Source of the DNA: Clostridia bacterium | GTDB taxonomy: Bacteria > Bacillota > Clostridia > Oscillospirales > Acutalibacteraceae | Direction of reading: 5' to 3' | Assembly: GCA_017409475.1 (NCBI GenBank) | Contig: JAFQSP010000007.1 | Span: 1 to 48,879 of the forward strand | DNA: 48,879 bases | Shown here: positions 8,540-17,950 of the stretch, in pieces | Numbering within the stretch: position 1 is the first letter of the stretch | How the letters are laid out: each line of letters begins with the position of its first letter | The notes under the pieces: model-generated | What the model was told of the DNA's origin: nothing | What the model saw: only the letters and a program-made list of their open reading frames with translations | Databases searched by the model: none | Made by a program: the position numbers and the translations under genes

Positions 8540-10966
8540 ATGTTTAAATTCAACGGTTTTACGGCAAAGGCAAACATTGCGCTCAATCTTGCCATTGATT
8601 CGGCGCAAAATCTTGGCCACACATATGTTGGCAGTGAGCATCTGATTATCGGTATTCTTCGAGAAGGTGGCGGTATATCGGCCAGCATTTTAAAGGAAAA
8701 GGGCGTCACCGCCGAGCAAATCGAAAAATTATTGGAGCAGACAGTTGGCATTGGCGGCAGGACACTTTTGACGCCCGACAGGTTTACACCAAGGGCCAAA
8801 AAGATTATCGAGCTATCCATTACCACAGCAAGACAGATGGGAAACACCTTTGTGGGTACCGAGCATATTCTCATCAGCATTTTAAATGAAAACGACAACT
8901 ATGCAGTGAAATTTCTTGCATCATCGGGAATTGATACCGAAAAACTGCTAAACGACCTTGTAAAAATTTCGCAATCGTCATCGGGCAATTTCCCGTCTCA
9001 AGAAAGGGACAGCGAAAAGAGTAAAACTCCGCTGATTGACCAATTCGGCACCGACCTTACAAAAAAGGCAAAGGCAGGGCTCCTCGACCCCGTTATCTCG
9101 CGTGAAGAGGAGATTGACCGACTGATTCAAATTCTGCTAAGACGAAGCAAAAACAACCCCTGCTTAATCGGTGAAGCAGGGGTTGGAAAAACGGCCGTTG
9201 CCGAAGGACTTGCACTTAAAATCGCTGAAAATGACGTTCCCGAAATTCTCAAAGATAAGCGAATTATATCGGTCGACCTTACCTCAATGGTTGCAGGAAC
9301 TAAATACCGTGGCGACTTTGAGGAAAGGATAAAAAATACCGTCAACGAGGTAAAAAAAGACGGGAATATTATCTTGTTTATTGACGAAATTCACACCATT
9401 GTCGGCGCAGGCTCGGCTGAAGGGTCAACCGATGCCGCCAATATGCTGAAGCCCGCTCTATCGCGAGGAGAAATTCAGGTTATCGGCGCCACTACCCTCA
9501 GCGAATATCGAAAATATATTGAAAAGGATGCTGCACTTGAAAGGCGGTTTCAGCCGCTAAGCTTAAACGAGCCGAGCAAAGAGGCAACAGTAAAAATTAT
9601 AAAAGGACTGCGCGACAAATACGAGGCGCACCATAAGGTGAGGATTGAGGACGAAGCAATAATTGCCGCAGTTGAGCTGTCAAAAAGATATATTTCCGAC
9701 CGATTTTTACCCGACAAGGCAATTGACCTTATTGACGAAACAGCCGCAAGAGTTAGACTTAGGTCGATAACCGCGCCAATTGATTTAAAGACAATCGAGG
9801 ATGAAATTAAATATATTTCTGACGAAAAATTAACAGCTGTAAAATCGCAAAATTTTGAGGAAGCCGCAAGGCTCAGAGACAAGGAAATTGAAAAGCAAAA
9901 CGAGCTTAATCTTCTCAAAAACACATGGCACGAAAACCGTGAACACAGCTCAGGTACCGTTCTATCAACCGATATTGCAGAAACGGTGGCACAGTGGACA
10001 AAAATACCGATTAACAGATTAACCGAAGAGGAAGGGCAGCGTCTTTTAAAGCTCGAGGGCGAGCTTAAAAAGCGAGTAGTCGGTCAGGACAAAGCCGTTT
10101 CGGCTGTGGCGAGGGCTGTAAGACGCGGCAGGTCGGGAATAAGCGACCCGAAAAGGCCGATTGGCTCATTCATTTTCCTCGGTCCGACAGGGGTTGGAAA
10201 AACCGAATTATGCCGAGCTCTTGCCGAAGCTATATTCGGCTCAGAAAGCATGATTATTAAGCTCGATATGTCGGAATATATGGAAAAGCAATCGGTGTCA
10301 AAGCTTATCGGCTCACCTCCCGGATACGTCGGCTATGACGAGGCTGGACAGCTCACCGAAAAAATCCGCCGAAAGCCCTATTCGGTCATTCTCTTTGACG
10401 AAATTGAAAAGGCGCACCCCGACGTTTTCAACCTTTTATTACAAATTCTCGACGATGGCATTCTCACCGATTCGCAAGGCAGGCAGGTATCCTTCAAAAA
10501 TACAATTATTATCATGACCTCAAATATCGGCGCAAGAAGCATTACCGAAAAAAGAGCCTTCGGTTTTGGCGAGCATGACCCGTCGGGATTCATAAAATCG
10601 GCCGTAACCGATGAGCTGAAAAGGACATTTAGTCCCGAATTTTTAAACCGAGTAGATGATATAATTATATTCGAAACGCTCAAAAACGAGGACATGACAA
10701 AAATTGCAGAAAAGATGCTTCTGTCACTAAAAAATCGGTTATCGTCACTTGGAATTACCGCCGAATTTGACCAAAGTATTACCGACCACCTCGTTGAAAA
10801 AGGTTTCGATAAATCATATGGGGCAAGACCGCTCAACCGCCTTTTACAAAAAAGCGTTGAGGACGATTTGAGCGAGATGATTTTATTGGGTGAAATTAAA
10901 AAAGGTGATAATATTTTATGCCGAATTATTGACGAAAAGCTGAAAGTAGAAAAGCAGTCTGTGTAA
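8540..10966 (+). CDS. clpC: ATP-dependent unfoldase ClpC
   Basis: This 808-residue Hsp100 protein feeds substrates to ClpP. Two Clp_N repeats (about 1-140) are followed by AAA-1 with Walker A GEAGVGKT (about 211-218) and Walker B LFIDEIHT. A UVR-like middle segment (FEEAARLRDKEIEKQ, about 435) is typical of ClpC. AAA-2 has GPTGVGKTEL, DEIEKAHPD and a D2 small domain. I chose the ATG at 8540 because GAGGAAAGGA lies 6-7 bp before it; the upstream GTG at 8522 would overlap that site. Unlike in Bacillus, no ctsR-mcsA-mcsB genes precede it and no CtsR operator was seen. It is monocistronic and faces the minus-strand clpE. Confidence 0.92.
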   Translation: MFKFNGFTAKANIALNLAIDSAQNLGHTYVGSEHLIIGILREGGGISASILKEKGVTAEQIEKLLEQTVGIGGRTLLTPDRFTPRAKKIIELSITTARQMGNTFVGTEHILISILNENDNYAVKFLASSGIDTEKLLNDLVKISQSSSGNFPSQERDSEKSKTPLIDQFGTDLTKKAKAGLLDPVISREEEIDRLIQILLRRSKNNPCLIGEAGVGKTAVAEGLALKIAENDVPEILKDKRIISVDLTSMVAGTKYRGDFEERIKNTVNEVKKDGNIILFIDEIHTIVGAGSAEGSTDAANMLKPALSRGEIQVIGATTLSEYRKYIEKDAALERRFQPLSLNEPSKEATVKIIKGLRDKYEAHHKVRIEDEAIIAAVELSKRYISDRFLPDKAIDLIDETAARVRLRSITAPIDLKTIEDEIKYISDEKLTAVKSQNFEEAARLRDKEIEKQNELNLLKNTWHENREHSSGTVLSTDIAETVAQWTKIPINRLTEEEGQRLLKLEGELKKRVVGQDKAVSAVARAVRRGRSGISDPKRPIGSFIFLGPTGVGKTELCRALAEAIFGSESMIIKLDMSEYMEKQSVSKLIGSPPGYVGYDEAGQLTEKIRRKPYSVILFDEIEKAHPDVFNLLLQILDDGILTDSQGRQVSFKNTIIIMTSNIGARSITEKRAFGFGEHDPSGFIKSAVTDELKRTFSPEFLNRVDDIIIFETLKNEDMTKIAEKMLLSLKNRLSSLGITAEFDQSITDHLVEKGFDKSYGARPLNRLLQKSVEDDLSEMILLGEIKKGDNILCRIIDEKLKVEKQSV

Positions 10967-10985
10967 AACACACAGACTGCTTTTA
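10950..10985. terminator. Bidirectional terminator overlapping the clpC stop
   Basis: AAAAGCAGTCTGTG / CACAGACTGCTTTT with a short A-rich loop. The clpC TAA sits at the edge of the loop. The hairpin also ends the minus-strand small gene at 10992. Confidence 0.88.
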
Positions 10986-10991
10986 TTATTC

Positions 10992-11189
10992 TTATTCGTT
11001 AAGAAAATCCTCGACAACATCATAAAGATGTATAGGCGAAAGTTCGAGTCGGTTACATTTATCAACCAAGTCATTTATTTCCGCTTCGTTGGTTGATATG
11101 TCCTCAATTGAAACCGATTCACAGGATATGCCGAATGTAACTGCGGTTTTACCCTCAATTTCGATGACTTTACTAATAAGACTGTACAA
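10992..11189 (-). CDS. Small DUF6514-like protein
   Basis: This is a 65-residue protein beginning YSLISKVIEIEG, with a C-terminal signature LSPIHLYDVVEDFL. From memory this ending matches the small clostridial family DUF6514, whose role is not known. I chose the TTG at 11189 because GGAGGCGG lies 8-10 bp upstream; the GTG at 11216 would put that Shine-Dalgarno inside the coding sequence. It follows clpE on the same strand after 84 bp and ends at a shared terminator, so it may be the tail of the clpE transcript. Confidence 0.65.
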   Translation of the reverse strand: MYSLISKVIEIEGKTAVTFGISCESVSIEDISTNEAEINDLVDKCNRLELSPIHLYDVVEDFLNE

Positions 11190-11273
11190 GGTTAAACCGC
11201 CTCCGAAAAAACTCACTAATAGATATTTTTACACAAGCGGATAACCATTTCAATACAACTTTGGTTGTATTTT

Positions 11274-13562
11274 TTAAAGTCCGATTACCGAAATTTTTTC
11301 GTCCTCGATGATAGTCTTTATCTTTGTAATTCTATCGTCCTGACGTTCAACGAGCATTTCGGCTATCTTATCCTCGACATCCTTGCGAACAAGACGGCGT
11401 AAGTCACGCGCTCCACGAATCGAATTTTCGTGTGCCCTTTTTGCAAGATTTTCGCAAACGGCATTATCAAAGGTAAAGTCAATTCCCTTTTCGGCAAGTA
11501 CGGGTGAAAGTTCGCCCAGCATAAGCGCCGCAATACTTTCATAATCGGTGACAGAAAGCTGATTAAATACAATTATTTCGTCAATTCGGCCGATAAATTC
11601 CGGGCGCAAAAACTCCTCAAGCGCCTTCATAACCTTTTCTTTATTAAGGTCCATGCTGGTCTTTCCAAATCCGAGTGAGCCGCCCTTTTTCTCGCTTCCC
11701 GCATTCGAGGTCATAACGATTATTGTATTCTCGAAATTGACCGTTCTTCCCTGGGCGTCGGTGATTCGTCCCTCGTCAAGCACCTGTAAAAGTATATTCA
11801 ATACGTCAGGATGCGCCTTTTCAATTTCGTCAAAGAGAATGACCGAATATGGCTTTCGGCGAATTTTTTCGGTGAGCTGTCCCGCCTCGTCATAGCCGAC
11901 GTATCCTGGAGGAGCTCCGATAAGTCGCGACACCGAATGCTTTTCCATATATTCCGACATATCGAGGCGGATAAGCGACTCGGGTGTATCGAAAAGTTCG
12001 GCCGCAAGCTGACGGACAAGCTCGGTTTTTCCTACTCCTGTCGGACCGACAAAAATGAATGATGCAGGTCTTCTTCTCGGACTTATTTGAACTCGTGAGC
12101 GTCGTACTGCCGCAGCAATTTCCTTTATCGCATCGTCCTGACCGATAATTTTCGATTTCAGCGTTTCTTCTAGTGATGAAAGCTTTTTAAGTCCCGATTC
12201 CTTTACCTTTGCGGCAGGAATTCCCGTCCAAAGCTCGATTACCGCAGCCAAATCATCATCGGTCACGGCATTATCCAAGGCATCCTTTTCGTAGGATTTG
12301 CTTTCATCCTCAAGCTTTGCAATTTCAGAACGAACATTTGCAAGCGCCTCGAAATCGATATTTTCGGCATCGGAGGTAAGCTCACCCTCTTTTTCCTTTA
12401 ATGCGGTGAGTTTCTTTTGCGCCTTTAATAAGCTATCGGCCGCCTTATTACGAAGGGATGCGGCAGCGCAGGCTTCATCAAGAAGGTCAATCGCCTTATC
12501 GGGTAAAAAGCGCTCATTTATATAGCGTTCGGAAAGTATAACTGCGTTCGAAATCATTACATCCGAAAGGGTTACACCGTGGAAGCCCTCGTAATAATCC
12601 TTTACGCCCTTTAGCATTGTGATTGTATCGGAAATTGACGGCTCCTCAACCGTTACCGGCTGAAAACGTCGCTCAAGAGCAGCATCCTTTTCGATATATT
12701 TTCTATATTCCTTAAATGTGGTTGCTCCGATGACCTGAATTTCGCCTCTCGATAATGCCGGTTTGAGCATATTGGCGGCGTTCATTGTTCCTTCGCTGTC
12801 ACCTGTGCTGACCATGTTATGAACCTCGTCGATAAAGAGGATAATGTTTCCGTCAGCCTTTACCTCGTCGATAAGTCCCTTTACCCTTGCTTCAAACTGA
12901 CCTCTAAACTGGGTTCCTGCGACAAGCGCAGTGAGGTCCAAAAGATGAATTTCCTTATCGAGCAAACGAGCAGGAACATTACCCGAAACAATGCGAAGGG
13001 CAAGCCCCTCGGCAATTGCGGTTTTTCCTACACCCGGCTCACCGATAAGGCAGGGGTTATTTTTTGTTCTTCGGGAAAGAATTTGGATAACCCTTTCGAG
13101 CTCACGGTCACGTCCGATTATACGGTCAATTTCACCAAGAGACGCTCTTGAATTAAGATTGGTGCAATACGCGCCAATCATTTTTCTCTTTTTCTTATCC
13201 TTTTTTGCCTTTTTATCGGTATTCTTGTCAGTCTTTTCGTCAGCTTGGTCGGTATTTTTATCGCCGAGAATATTATTCATAAACGGAAAAGGCATAGCCC
13301 CACCGGGCTCAAACGAATCCTCGCCATCCTCTATTTCATCAGGATTCATAAGCTCATTCATGTTGCTCATGAGCTCATTGGTCATGTTTTCGATATCCTC
13401 TTCAGAAAGGTTCATACCCTTCATCATTCCTTCAAGAGGATTAAAGCCCATTTCCTTTGCGCATTGGAGACATAGCCATTCATCATGCTGTTTGTCTCCC
13501 TCTTTTTTTATTATTCTGACCACAGCGGGTCTCTTTTTACATTTTGAACAAACTTGGTACAT
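11274..13562 (-). CDS. clpE: ATP-dependent unfoldase ClpE (zinc-finger Hsp100)
   Basis: This 762-residue protein has an N-terminal zinc-binding module, Cys5-X2-Cys8 and Cys31-X2-Cys34 (CSKC, CLQC), as in ClpE and McsA, instead of Clp_N repeats. A Met/Asn/acidic and then Lys-rich linker (about 45-128) follows. AAA-1 has GEPGVGKT (about 163), and a middle coiled coil has FEALANVRSEIAKLE. AAA-2 has GPTGVGKTEL (about 500). ClpE proteins work with ClpP on aggregated or misfolded proteins. It is 60 or so residues longer than the Bacillus subtilis protein, mainly in the linker. A dyad surrounds its putative promoter. Confidence 0.88.
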   Translation of the reverse strand: MYQVCSKCKKRPAVVRIIKKEGDKQHDEWLCLQCAKEMGFNPLEGMMKGMNLSEEDIENMTNELMSNMNELMNPDEIEDGEDSFEPGGAMPFPFMNNILGDKNTDQADEKTDKNTDKKAKKDKKKRKMIGAYCTNLNSRASLGEIDRIIGRDRELERVIQILSRRTKNNPCLIGEPGVGKTAIAEGLALRIVSGNVPARLLDKEIHLLDLTALVAGTQFRGQFEARVKGLIDEVKADGNIILFIDEVHNMVSTGDSEGTMNAANMLKPALSRGEIQVIGATTFKEYRKYIEKDAALERRFQPVTVEEPSISDTITMLKGVKDYYEGFHGVTLSDVMISNAVILSERYINERFLPDKAIDLLDEACAAASLRNKAADSLLKAQKKLTALKEKEGELTSDAENIDFEALANVRSEIAKLEDESKSYEKDALDNAVTDDDLAAVIELWTGIPAAKVKESGLKKLSSLEETLKSKIIGQDDAIKEIAAAVRRSRVQISPRRRPASFIFVGPTGVGKTELVRQLAAELFDTPESLIRLDMSEYMEKHSVSRLIGAPPGYVGYDEAGQLTEKIRRKPYSVILFDEIEKAHPDVLNILLQVLDEGRITDAQGRTVNFENTIIVMTSNAGSEKKGGSLGFGKTSMDLNKEKVMKALEEFLRPEFIGRIDEIIVFNQLSVTDYESIAALMLGELSPVLAEKGIDFTFDNAVCENLAKRAHENSIRGARDLRRLVRKDVEDKIAEMLVERQDDRITKIKTIIEDEKISVIGL

Positions 13563-13581
13563 TAAAAATTATCACCGTTTC

Positions 13582-13623
13582 TCCGTATGGAATTGATAAT
13601 ACTTTGCTTCATACGGAAAGCAA
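13582..13623 (-). promoter_or_regulatory. Putative clpE promoter inside an inverted repeat
   Basis: On the minus strand TTGCTT (13623-13618), a 16-bp spacer and TATTAT (13601-13596). The 8-bp inverted repeat TCCGTATG / CATACGGA (13582-13589 and 13610-13617) brackets the -10, with one arm directly after the -35 and the other near the start point. This is the geometry of a repressor operator. It does not match the CtsR heptad repeat or the HrcA CIRCE element. Confidence 0.45.
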
Positions 13624-13632
13624 GAAAAGAAT

Positions 13633-14187
13633 TTATTTATCCTGTTTAAAGAATATATTGAGATAGCTTAAAAATGCAAAGAAAACAAATGCGATTGCAA
13701 CAGACGAGAGGAATACAATAACAATATCGGGCATAAATCCACCAAAATAGTCACTGATTATTACAAGCACCATAAGTGCGTAAAGTACCACCGTTGCAAG
13801 CTTTCCCCACCAGCGAGCATAAGGCGTTTCAGCATCTACGTCATTAAGTATTACAAGGGTACCTATGAGCATAAACAATTCCTTAATTACGATTATTATA
13901 ACAAGGGGGATAAGAACGGTATGCTTAGTGCAAAGGCAGAATACAACCGATGCCTGTGTCAGCTTATCGGCTATCGGGTCGAGTATTTTACCCACATCGG
14001 AAATCATATTAAAACGACGTGCAATAAATCCGTCAACAACATCGGTTAATCCCGAAACCATTACCAAGCCCATTACAATTAACAAATTATATTCGATTGT
14101 TGTGTCGAAATAATACCATACTATAAATGGAATTAAGCATATTCTTATCATTGACAGAATATTTGGAATCGTAAATATCGGTTTCAT
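13633..14187 (-). CDS. pgsA: CDP-alcohol phosphatidyltransferase, probably PgsA
   Basis: This 184-residue membrane enzyme has the complete CDP-alcohol phosphatidyltransferase motif at residues 49-74: D49, D52, G53, A56, R57, G66, D70 and D74 (DVVDGFIARR, then DVGKILDPIAD). It most likely makes phosphatidylglycerophosphate from CDP-diacylglycerol and glycerol-3-phosphate. Hydrophobic spans fill the rest. It follows cvpA by 13 bp. A cardiolipin synthase of the same fold cannot be excluded from sequence alone. Confidence 0.85.
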   Translation of the reverse strand: MKPIFTIPNILSMIRICLIPFIVWYYFDTTIEYNLLIVMGLVMVSGLTDVVDGFIARRFNMISDVGKILDPIADKLTQASVVFCLCTKHTVLIPLVIIIVIKELFMLIGTLVILNDVDAETPYARWWGKLATVVLYALMVLVIISDYFGGFMPDIVIVFLSSVAIAFVFFAFLSYLNIFFKQDK

Positions 14188-14200
14188 TTATTTTTCTCCT

Positions 14201-14905
14201 TTATTTTATTAACGGGTTAAAAGAATTTAAAATTCTGAAAATATAAGTACCTTCGGTCATTTCCTCGGTTATCGAAAACAGTCCGCGGTCACTCGTTGAT
14301 AAATAAAATCCTATTACCCACGTAATAAGTACTGCGAAGATAACTCCCTTCGGTATGCCGATTATTCCACCGAGGAATCCATTAAGCGTACCGAGGTATT
14401 TCCCTGAAAATATTTTATTAAGAATTCGGGCAATTATCTTTACGGTAATTAGGCCGAGTATGAAAAGAATTATCATTGAAAGGGTCTGGATAATTCCTGT
14501 TACAATCGGCTTTGCTACCGTGTCGACAACTATCTCCGACGGGCTTCTCTTTGACATCGAGAGCTCCTTTGCTATTTCGCCTGTGTTTTCCACTGAGCCT
14601 TTCGAATCGGCCATTTTAACAATAAAGTCAGGCATGGCTTCGGTCGCCTCGTTAATCATTTCGGCAACCGAGGTAAAAGCCTTTGAATCAAGCTTTTCGT
14701 CAACACTTGAAACGAGGCTCGGTCGAACAAAATTTCCGTAAATCAAATCAGAAACTGCCCACGAAAGAACAACGCTTAAAATAAGTGCTGCAAAGCAGCC
14801 GACAAAACCAATAACGGTTTTCACAAAGCCCTGCTTTGAGGATAAAACGATAAAAAATGCCACTACTGCTAAAATGAGAATATCAAGTACAATCGAAATA
14901 TTCAT
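14201..14905 (-). CDS. CvpA family membrane protein
   Basis: This 234-residue protein has an N-terminal hydrophobic pair (ISIVLDILILAVVAFFIVL, GFVGCFAALILSVVL), a central soluble loop and two further spans near 155-175 and 185-205. LNGFLGGIIGIPKGVIF is typical of CvpA/colicin V production family proteins. Such proteins have been tied to envelope integrity, but the biochemical role is unsettled. The ATG at 14905 overlaps the stop of the upstream beta-propeller gene by one base (TGATG), so the two are translationally coupled. Confidence 0.85.
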   Translation of the reverse strand: MNISIVLDILILAVVAFFIVLSSKQGFVKTVIGFVGCFAALILSVVLSWAVSDLIYGNFVRPSLVSSVDEKLDSKAFTSVAEMINEATEAMPDFIVKMADSKGSVENTGEIAKELSMSKRSPSEIVVDTVAKPIVTGIIQTLSMIILFILGLITVKIIARILNKIFSGKYLGTLNGFLGGIIGIPKGVIFAVLITWVIGFYLSTSDRGLFSITEEMTEGTYIFRILNSFNPLIK

Positions 14906-16335
14906 CAATCATCTTCCCCATATTCGTAATAGTCCAATTTCATATCGGCCAAAATTGCCGTTCCATCTCGGTATGAAATGATTTTTATTCCCTCATAGCC
15001 TACAATTTTATCCTTTGTCTCTTTTCCGCTTTTGTCATATATAACAAGCGAGTTTCCAAAAAGGGCTGAAATTCCGTCACCGCAAAGACTTATATTATCA
15101 CAGTTTCCCGTTACTGTAACTGCGAGCTTTTCGTCAAGCTCGTTGTTAAAAAGGGTTATTTGCGTCTTTTGAACATTGTTTGACGGGCTGTTTGAAACAA
15201 GAATTTGACGGTCGTCCTCGAATTTAACATGCTTTAAATAATTGACCGTTTTTTCGACCTTTTCTTTCCCCTCGAAATCGAAGCTACTGATAAAATCGGT
15301 TCCAACTGCTACCACTCGGTCACCTACTGTTTGAAGGGTGACTATCGGCGTTGAGTCAAACTCTATTCTATCAATTTCGGTAATTTTATTGTCAGAAATA
15401 TCGAGCAAATAAACAATTGATTTAAAATTACCCGATGACGATGTTACCGCCGACACAGCCGCTGTATCACCAAAACGGCTAAGAGCAACAGCAGTAAGCC
15501 TTTCGGTCGATGCCCATGCGGAGAATTCGGTAAATGCCTCGTTTGAAACAACAAACTGTGATGCCGATTTTGTTCCTTCGGTTATGATTCCTACCCTTCC
15601 GCTGTCTGACAGTGTTGCGGTGGTTATCTTTTCTGCAAGCGATTTATTCGCTATGTTTGTATTAAGTGTATCGACGCGAAGCTTTACGCCGCCACGGTCA
15701 TAAATGAGTGAACGCGAATCGGAAACATAAAGCTCTGGATTTGAATAGCCGTGCTGAATCGACTGGACCTGTTTTCCCGACTTATTATATACATATGCTC
15801 GTGTATCGGTAAGTACAAATACGGTATTATCCCTCGTTTTTATATCGACCGTTGCCGAGCCGCCAACTTCGGTGGGCATTCCGCTTCCCTTTCCCCAAAG
15901 GGTAAAGTTATTTTGCACAAGTTCAAAAAGATTGGCCGGTGTTGCTACTGCCGCAATAAATATCGAAAAAACAGTAACAAGCGCAACCGCAATGAATATG
16001 AGCGTCTTTTTTCGCTCTTTAAGTCTCTTTAATTTTCCACCGATAATTACGCGCAAATCAGCATTTTCGGTCGGTGTTGAGTCTAATTTTTTATTAACAC
16101 CCCTGCTTATTTTTATATCACGATGTGCAGGTTCATTTGACTTATTTTCGATTAAAATATCGCTGCTTTTTTTCGGTGACATAGGAATATCTTCTATATC
16201 AAAGCCAACGTCTCTATTAGTTTTTTGGTTAGGTCTGCGTCTTACAGGGCTTTTTAATTTATTTTCATTTAATTCGTCTTTTATGCTTGGTTTTTGAGTC
16301 TTAATTTTATCAACCTTTTTGCGCTGATATTCCAT
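14905..16335 (-). CDS. Membrane-anchored beta-propeller-like protein (DUF5711-type)
   Basis: This 476-residue protein has a basic, Pro/Lys-rich cytoplasmic N-terminus (1-105), one transmembrane helix (about 108-130, TLIFIAVALVTVFSIFIAAVA) and a large outside domain. That domain consists of repeated strands (VFVLTDTRAYVYNKSGK, VYLLDIS, SLVIYDKSGKE), suggesting a WD40/PQQ-like propeller. From memory it matches DUF5711, a clostridial family of unknown role. Its coupling to cvpA, together with this layout, points to an envelope-associated complex. That is inference. Confidence 0.65.
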   Translation of the reverse strand: MEYQRKKVDKIKTQKPSIKDELNENKLKSPVRRRPNQKTNRDVGFDIEDIPMSPKKSSDILIENKSNEPAHRDIKISRGVNKKLDSTPTENADLRVIIGGKLKRLKERKKTLIFIAVALVTVFSIFIAAVATPANLFELVQNNFTLWGKGSGMPTEVGGSATVDIKTRDNTVFVLTDTRAYVYNKSGKQVQSIQHGYSNPELYVSDSRSLIYDRGGVKLRVDTLNTNIANKSLAEKITTATLSDSGRVGIITEGTKSASQFVVSNEAFTEFSAWASTERLTAVALSRFGDTAAVSAVTSSSGNFKSIVYLLDISDNKITEIDRIEFDSTPIVTLQTVGDRVVAVGTDFISSFDFEGKEKVEKTVNYLKHVKFEDDRQILVSNSPSNNVQKTQITLFNNELDEKLAVTVTGNCDNISLCGDGISALFGNSLVIYDKSGKETKDKIVGYEGIKIISYRDGTAILADMKLDYYEYGEDD

Positions 16336-16357
16336 CTATCTGTCACCCACCTTTCTA

Positions 16358-17095
16358 TTATCCGTAATATACTTCATTGAGATACAATCCGCTCGGTGAT
16401 GCGGTTTTTCCCGCTCTGCTTCTATCCCCCGATTTAATTATATCCACGATTTCGTCAACCTTTATTTTTCCCTCGTTGACATAGAGTAAGGTTCCAACCA
16501 TTATGCGAACCATGTTGTATAAAAATCCGTCGGAGGTAACCGAAAACTCGACCATATCACCATTTCGTCTTACCTCAGCACTCTTAACGTGACGCACGGT
16601 GTCCTTTACCGATGAGCCGGATGAACAAAATGCCGAAAAATCATATTTTCCAACAAATTTTTTCGCCGCCTTATTCATAAGCTCAACATCCAATTTATTC
16701 TTCACATGCAAAGAATAGCCCTCGTAAAATGGGTTTCTATACGGGCTTGAGTAAATTTTATAAACATAATTTTTTCCCACCGCGCTGTATCTTGCATGAA
16801 AATCATTATCCACCGTTTTACAATCAAAAACGGCAATATCATTAGGCAAATGGGCATTAAGCGCCGCAATTAAACGGTCGTCAGAGATGCTTTTTTCTAT
16901 ATCGAGATGGCAACAGAACATATTCGCGTGAACGCCGGCATCAGTACGGCTGCAACCGGTGATATTCGGTCTAATGCCCAAAACATCCTCTGCCGCATTC
17001 TGTAACACGGTCTGAACCGAAGTAGCATTATTTTGCACCTGCCAGCCGTGGTATGCACCACCATCGTAACGCAATTTTAACATTACCCGTCTCAA
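16358..17095 (-). CDS. truA: tRNA pseudouridine synthase A
   Basis: This protein of about 245 residues isomerises uridines 38-40 in the anticodon stem-loop. The catalytic aspartate is in GCSRTDAGVHA (about residue 52), and the N-terminal LRYDGGAYHGWQ is diagnostic. I chose the TTG at 17095 (MRRVMLKLRYDGG) because GGGAGG lies 8 bp upstream and the N-terminus then matches the family. The GTG at 17104 overlaps the binding site, and the later ATG is about 20 bp from it. It follows ecfT by 36 bp, a common Firmicute arrangement. Confidence 0.94.
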   Translation of the reverse strand: MRRVMLKLRYDGGAYHGWQVQNNATSVQTVLQNAAEDVLGIRPNITGCSRTDAGVHANMFCCHLDIEKSISDDRLIAALNAHLPNDIAVFDCKTVDNDFHARYSAVGKNYVYKIYSSPYRNPFYEGYSLHVKNKLDVELMNKAAKKFVGKYDFSAFCSSGSSVKDTVRHVKSAEVRRNGDMVEFSVTSDGFLYNMVRIMVGTLLYVNEGKIKVDEIVDIIKSGDRSRAGKTASPSGLYLNEVYYG

Positions 17096-17131
17096 AAAAA
17101 GCACCTCCCGTAATCAATTTTTTATGCCCGA

Positions 17132-17950
17132 TTAAATTATGGGAAAGGTATTAAGAACAATTACTGCCGAAAGTAATAAAACGGCAAAAAACAGTATCAA
17201 CCAGTCTCTAAACACGAGATGGAGCTGCTTTAACTTAGTACGTCCCTTTCCGCCATTATAGCAACGGCATTCCATCGCTTCAGCAAGGTCGGTTGCTCGA
17301 CGCACCGACGAGCTGAGAAGCGGTACCATTATAGGAATCAGTGCCTTTGCCCTTTTTAAAAGTCCACCCGATTCCATGTCGGCACCACGTGCCTTTTGAG
17401 CTGACATAATCTTGTCCGTTTCTTCGACAAGGGTTGGGATAAATCGAAGCGCAATCGACATCATCATGGCAAAAATGTGAACTGCGCCGCCAAGACCGAT
17501 AAATTTAAGCGGTAATAAAAGCCGCTCAATAGCATCGGTAAGCTCGCTCGGTGAGGTTGTATAGGTGAGAGCCGAGCTGATAATCAAAAGTAAAAGTATA
17601 CGAATAGCAATAAATACAGCCCTCTCAATTCCCTCGGCATAAATCGAAATAAACTTCCATTTAAAAAGAGGGGCACCCTCGCCGGTTGAATAAAATATAT
17701 TCAGTATAGCGGTGAAAAATAAAATCATCCAAATAGCTTTTAAGGTTTTTAGATACATTCTAAACGGAATTTTTGTAAGCAAAACCGAAAAAATCGTAAA
17801 AGCACCGCAAATTAGGAGTGCAGTAAAGTTACCCGCCATAAAAAGCGTAACGATTAACAGTAATGTCACGAGAATTTTTATTCTCGGGTCGGCTTGGTGA
17901 ATAACCGATTTTGCGGGAAAATACTGACCGATTGTGATATTGTTAAGCAT
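17132..17950 (-). CDS. ecfT: ECF transporter transmembrane subunit EcfT
   Basis: This integral membrane protein of about 272 residues couples the two ATPases to interchangeable substrate-binding S-components. Five or so hydrophobic spans are visible. The two coupling-helix motifs appear as AQKARGADMESGG and AMECRCYNGG, the second with Cys where Ala/Gly is usual. I chose the ATG at 17950, 8 bp after AAAGGCGG. It overlaps ecfA2 by 8 bp. It most likely serves RibU (23776) and BioY (34021) in this window. Confidence 0.93.
   Translation of the reverse strand: MLNNITIGQYFPAKSVIHQADPRIKILVTLLLIVTLFMAGNFTALLICGAFTIFSVLLTKIPFRMYLKTLKAIWMILFFTAILNIFYSTGEGAPLFKWKFISIYAEGIERAVFIAIRILLLLIISSALTYTTSPSELTDAIERLLLPLKFIGLGGAVHIFAMMMSIALRFIPTLVEETDKIMSAQKARGADMESGGLLKRAKALIPIMVPLLSSSVRRATDLAEAMECRCYNGGKGRTKLKQLHLVFRDWLILFFAVLLLSAVIVLNTFPII

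Noticed and set aside
8242-8547. 101-residue plus-strand open frame rich in Pro and Gln
   Set aside because: It is the antisense image of the Cys/Gly-rich minus-strand gene, has no ribosome binding site and runs into clpC.
11254-11280. Terminator of clpE at the AATACAAC/GTTGTATT hairpin
   Set aside because: The U-tract is on the plus strand, whereas clpE is on the minus strand. No plus-strand gene ends there, so its role is unclear and it was not listed.
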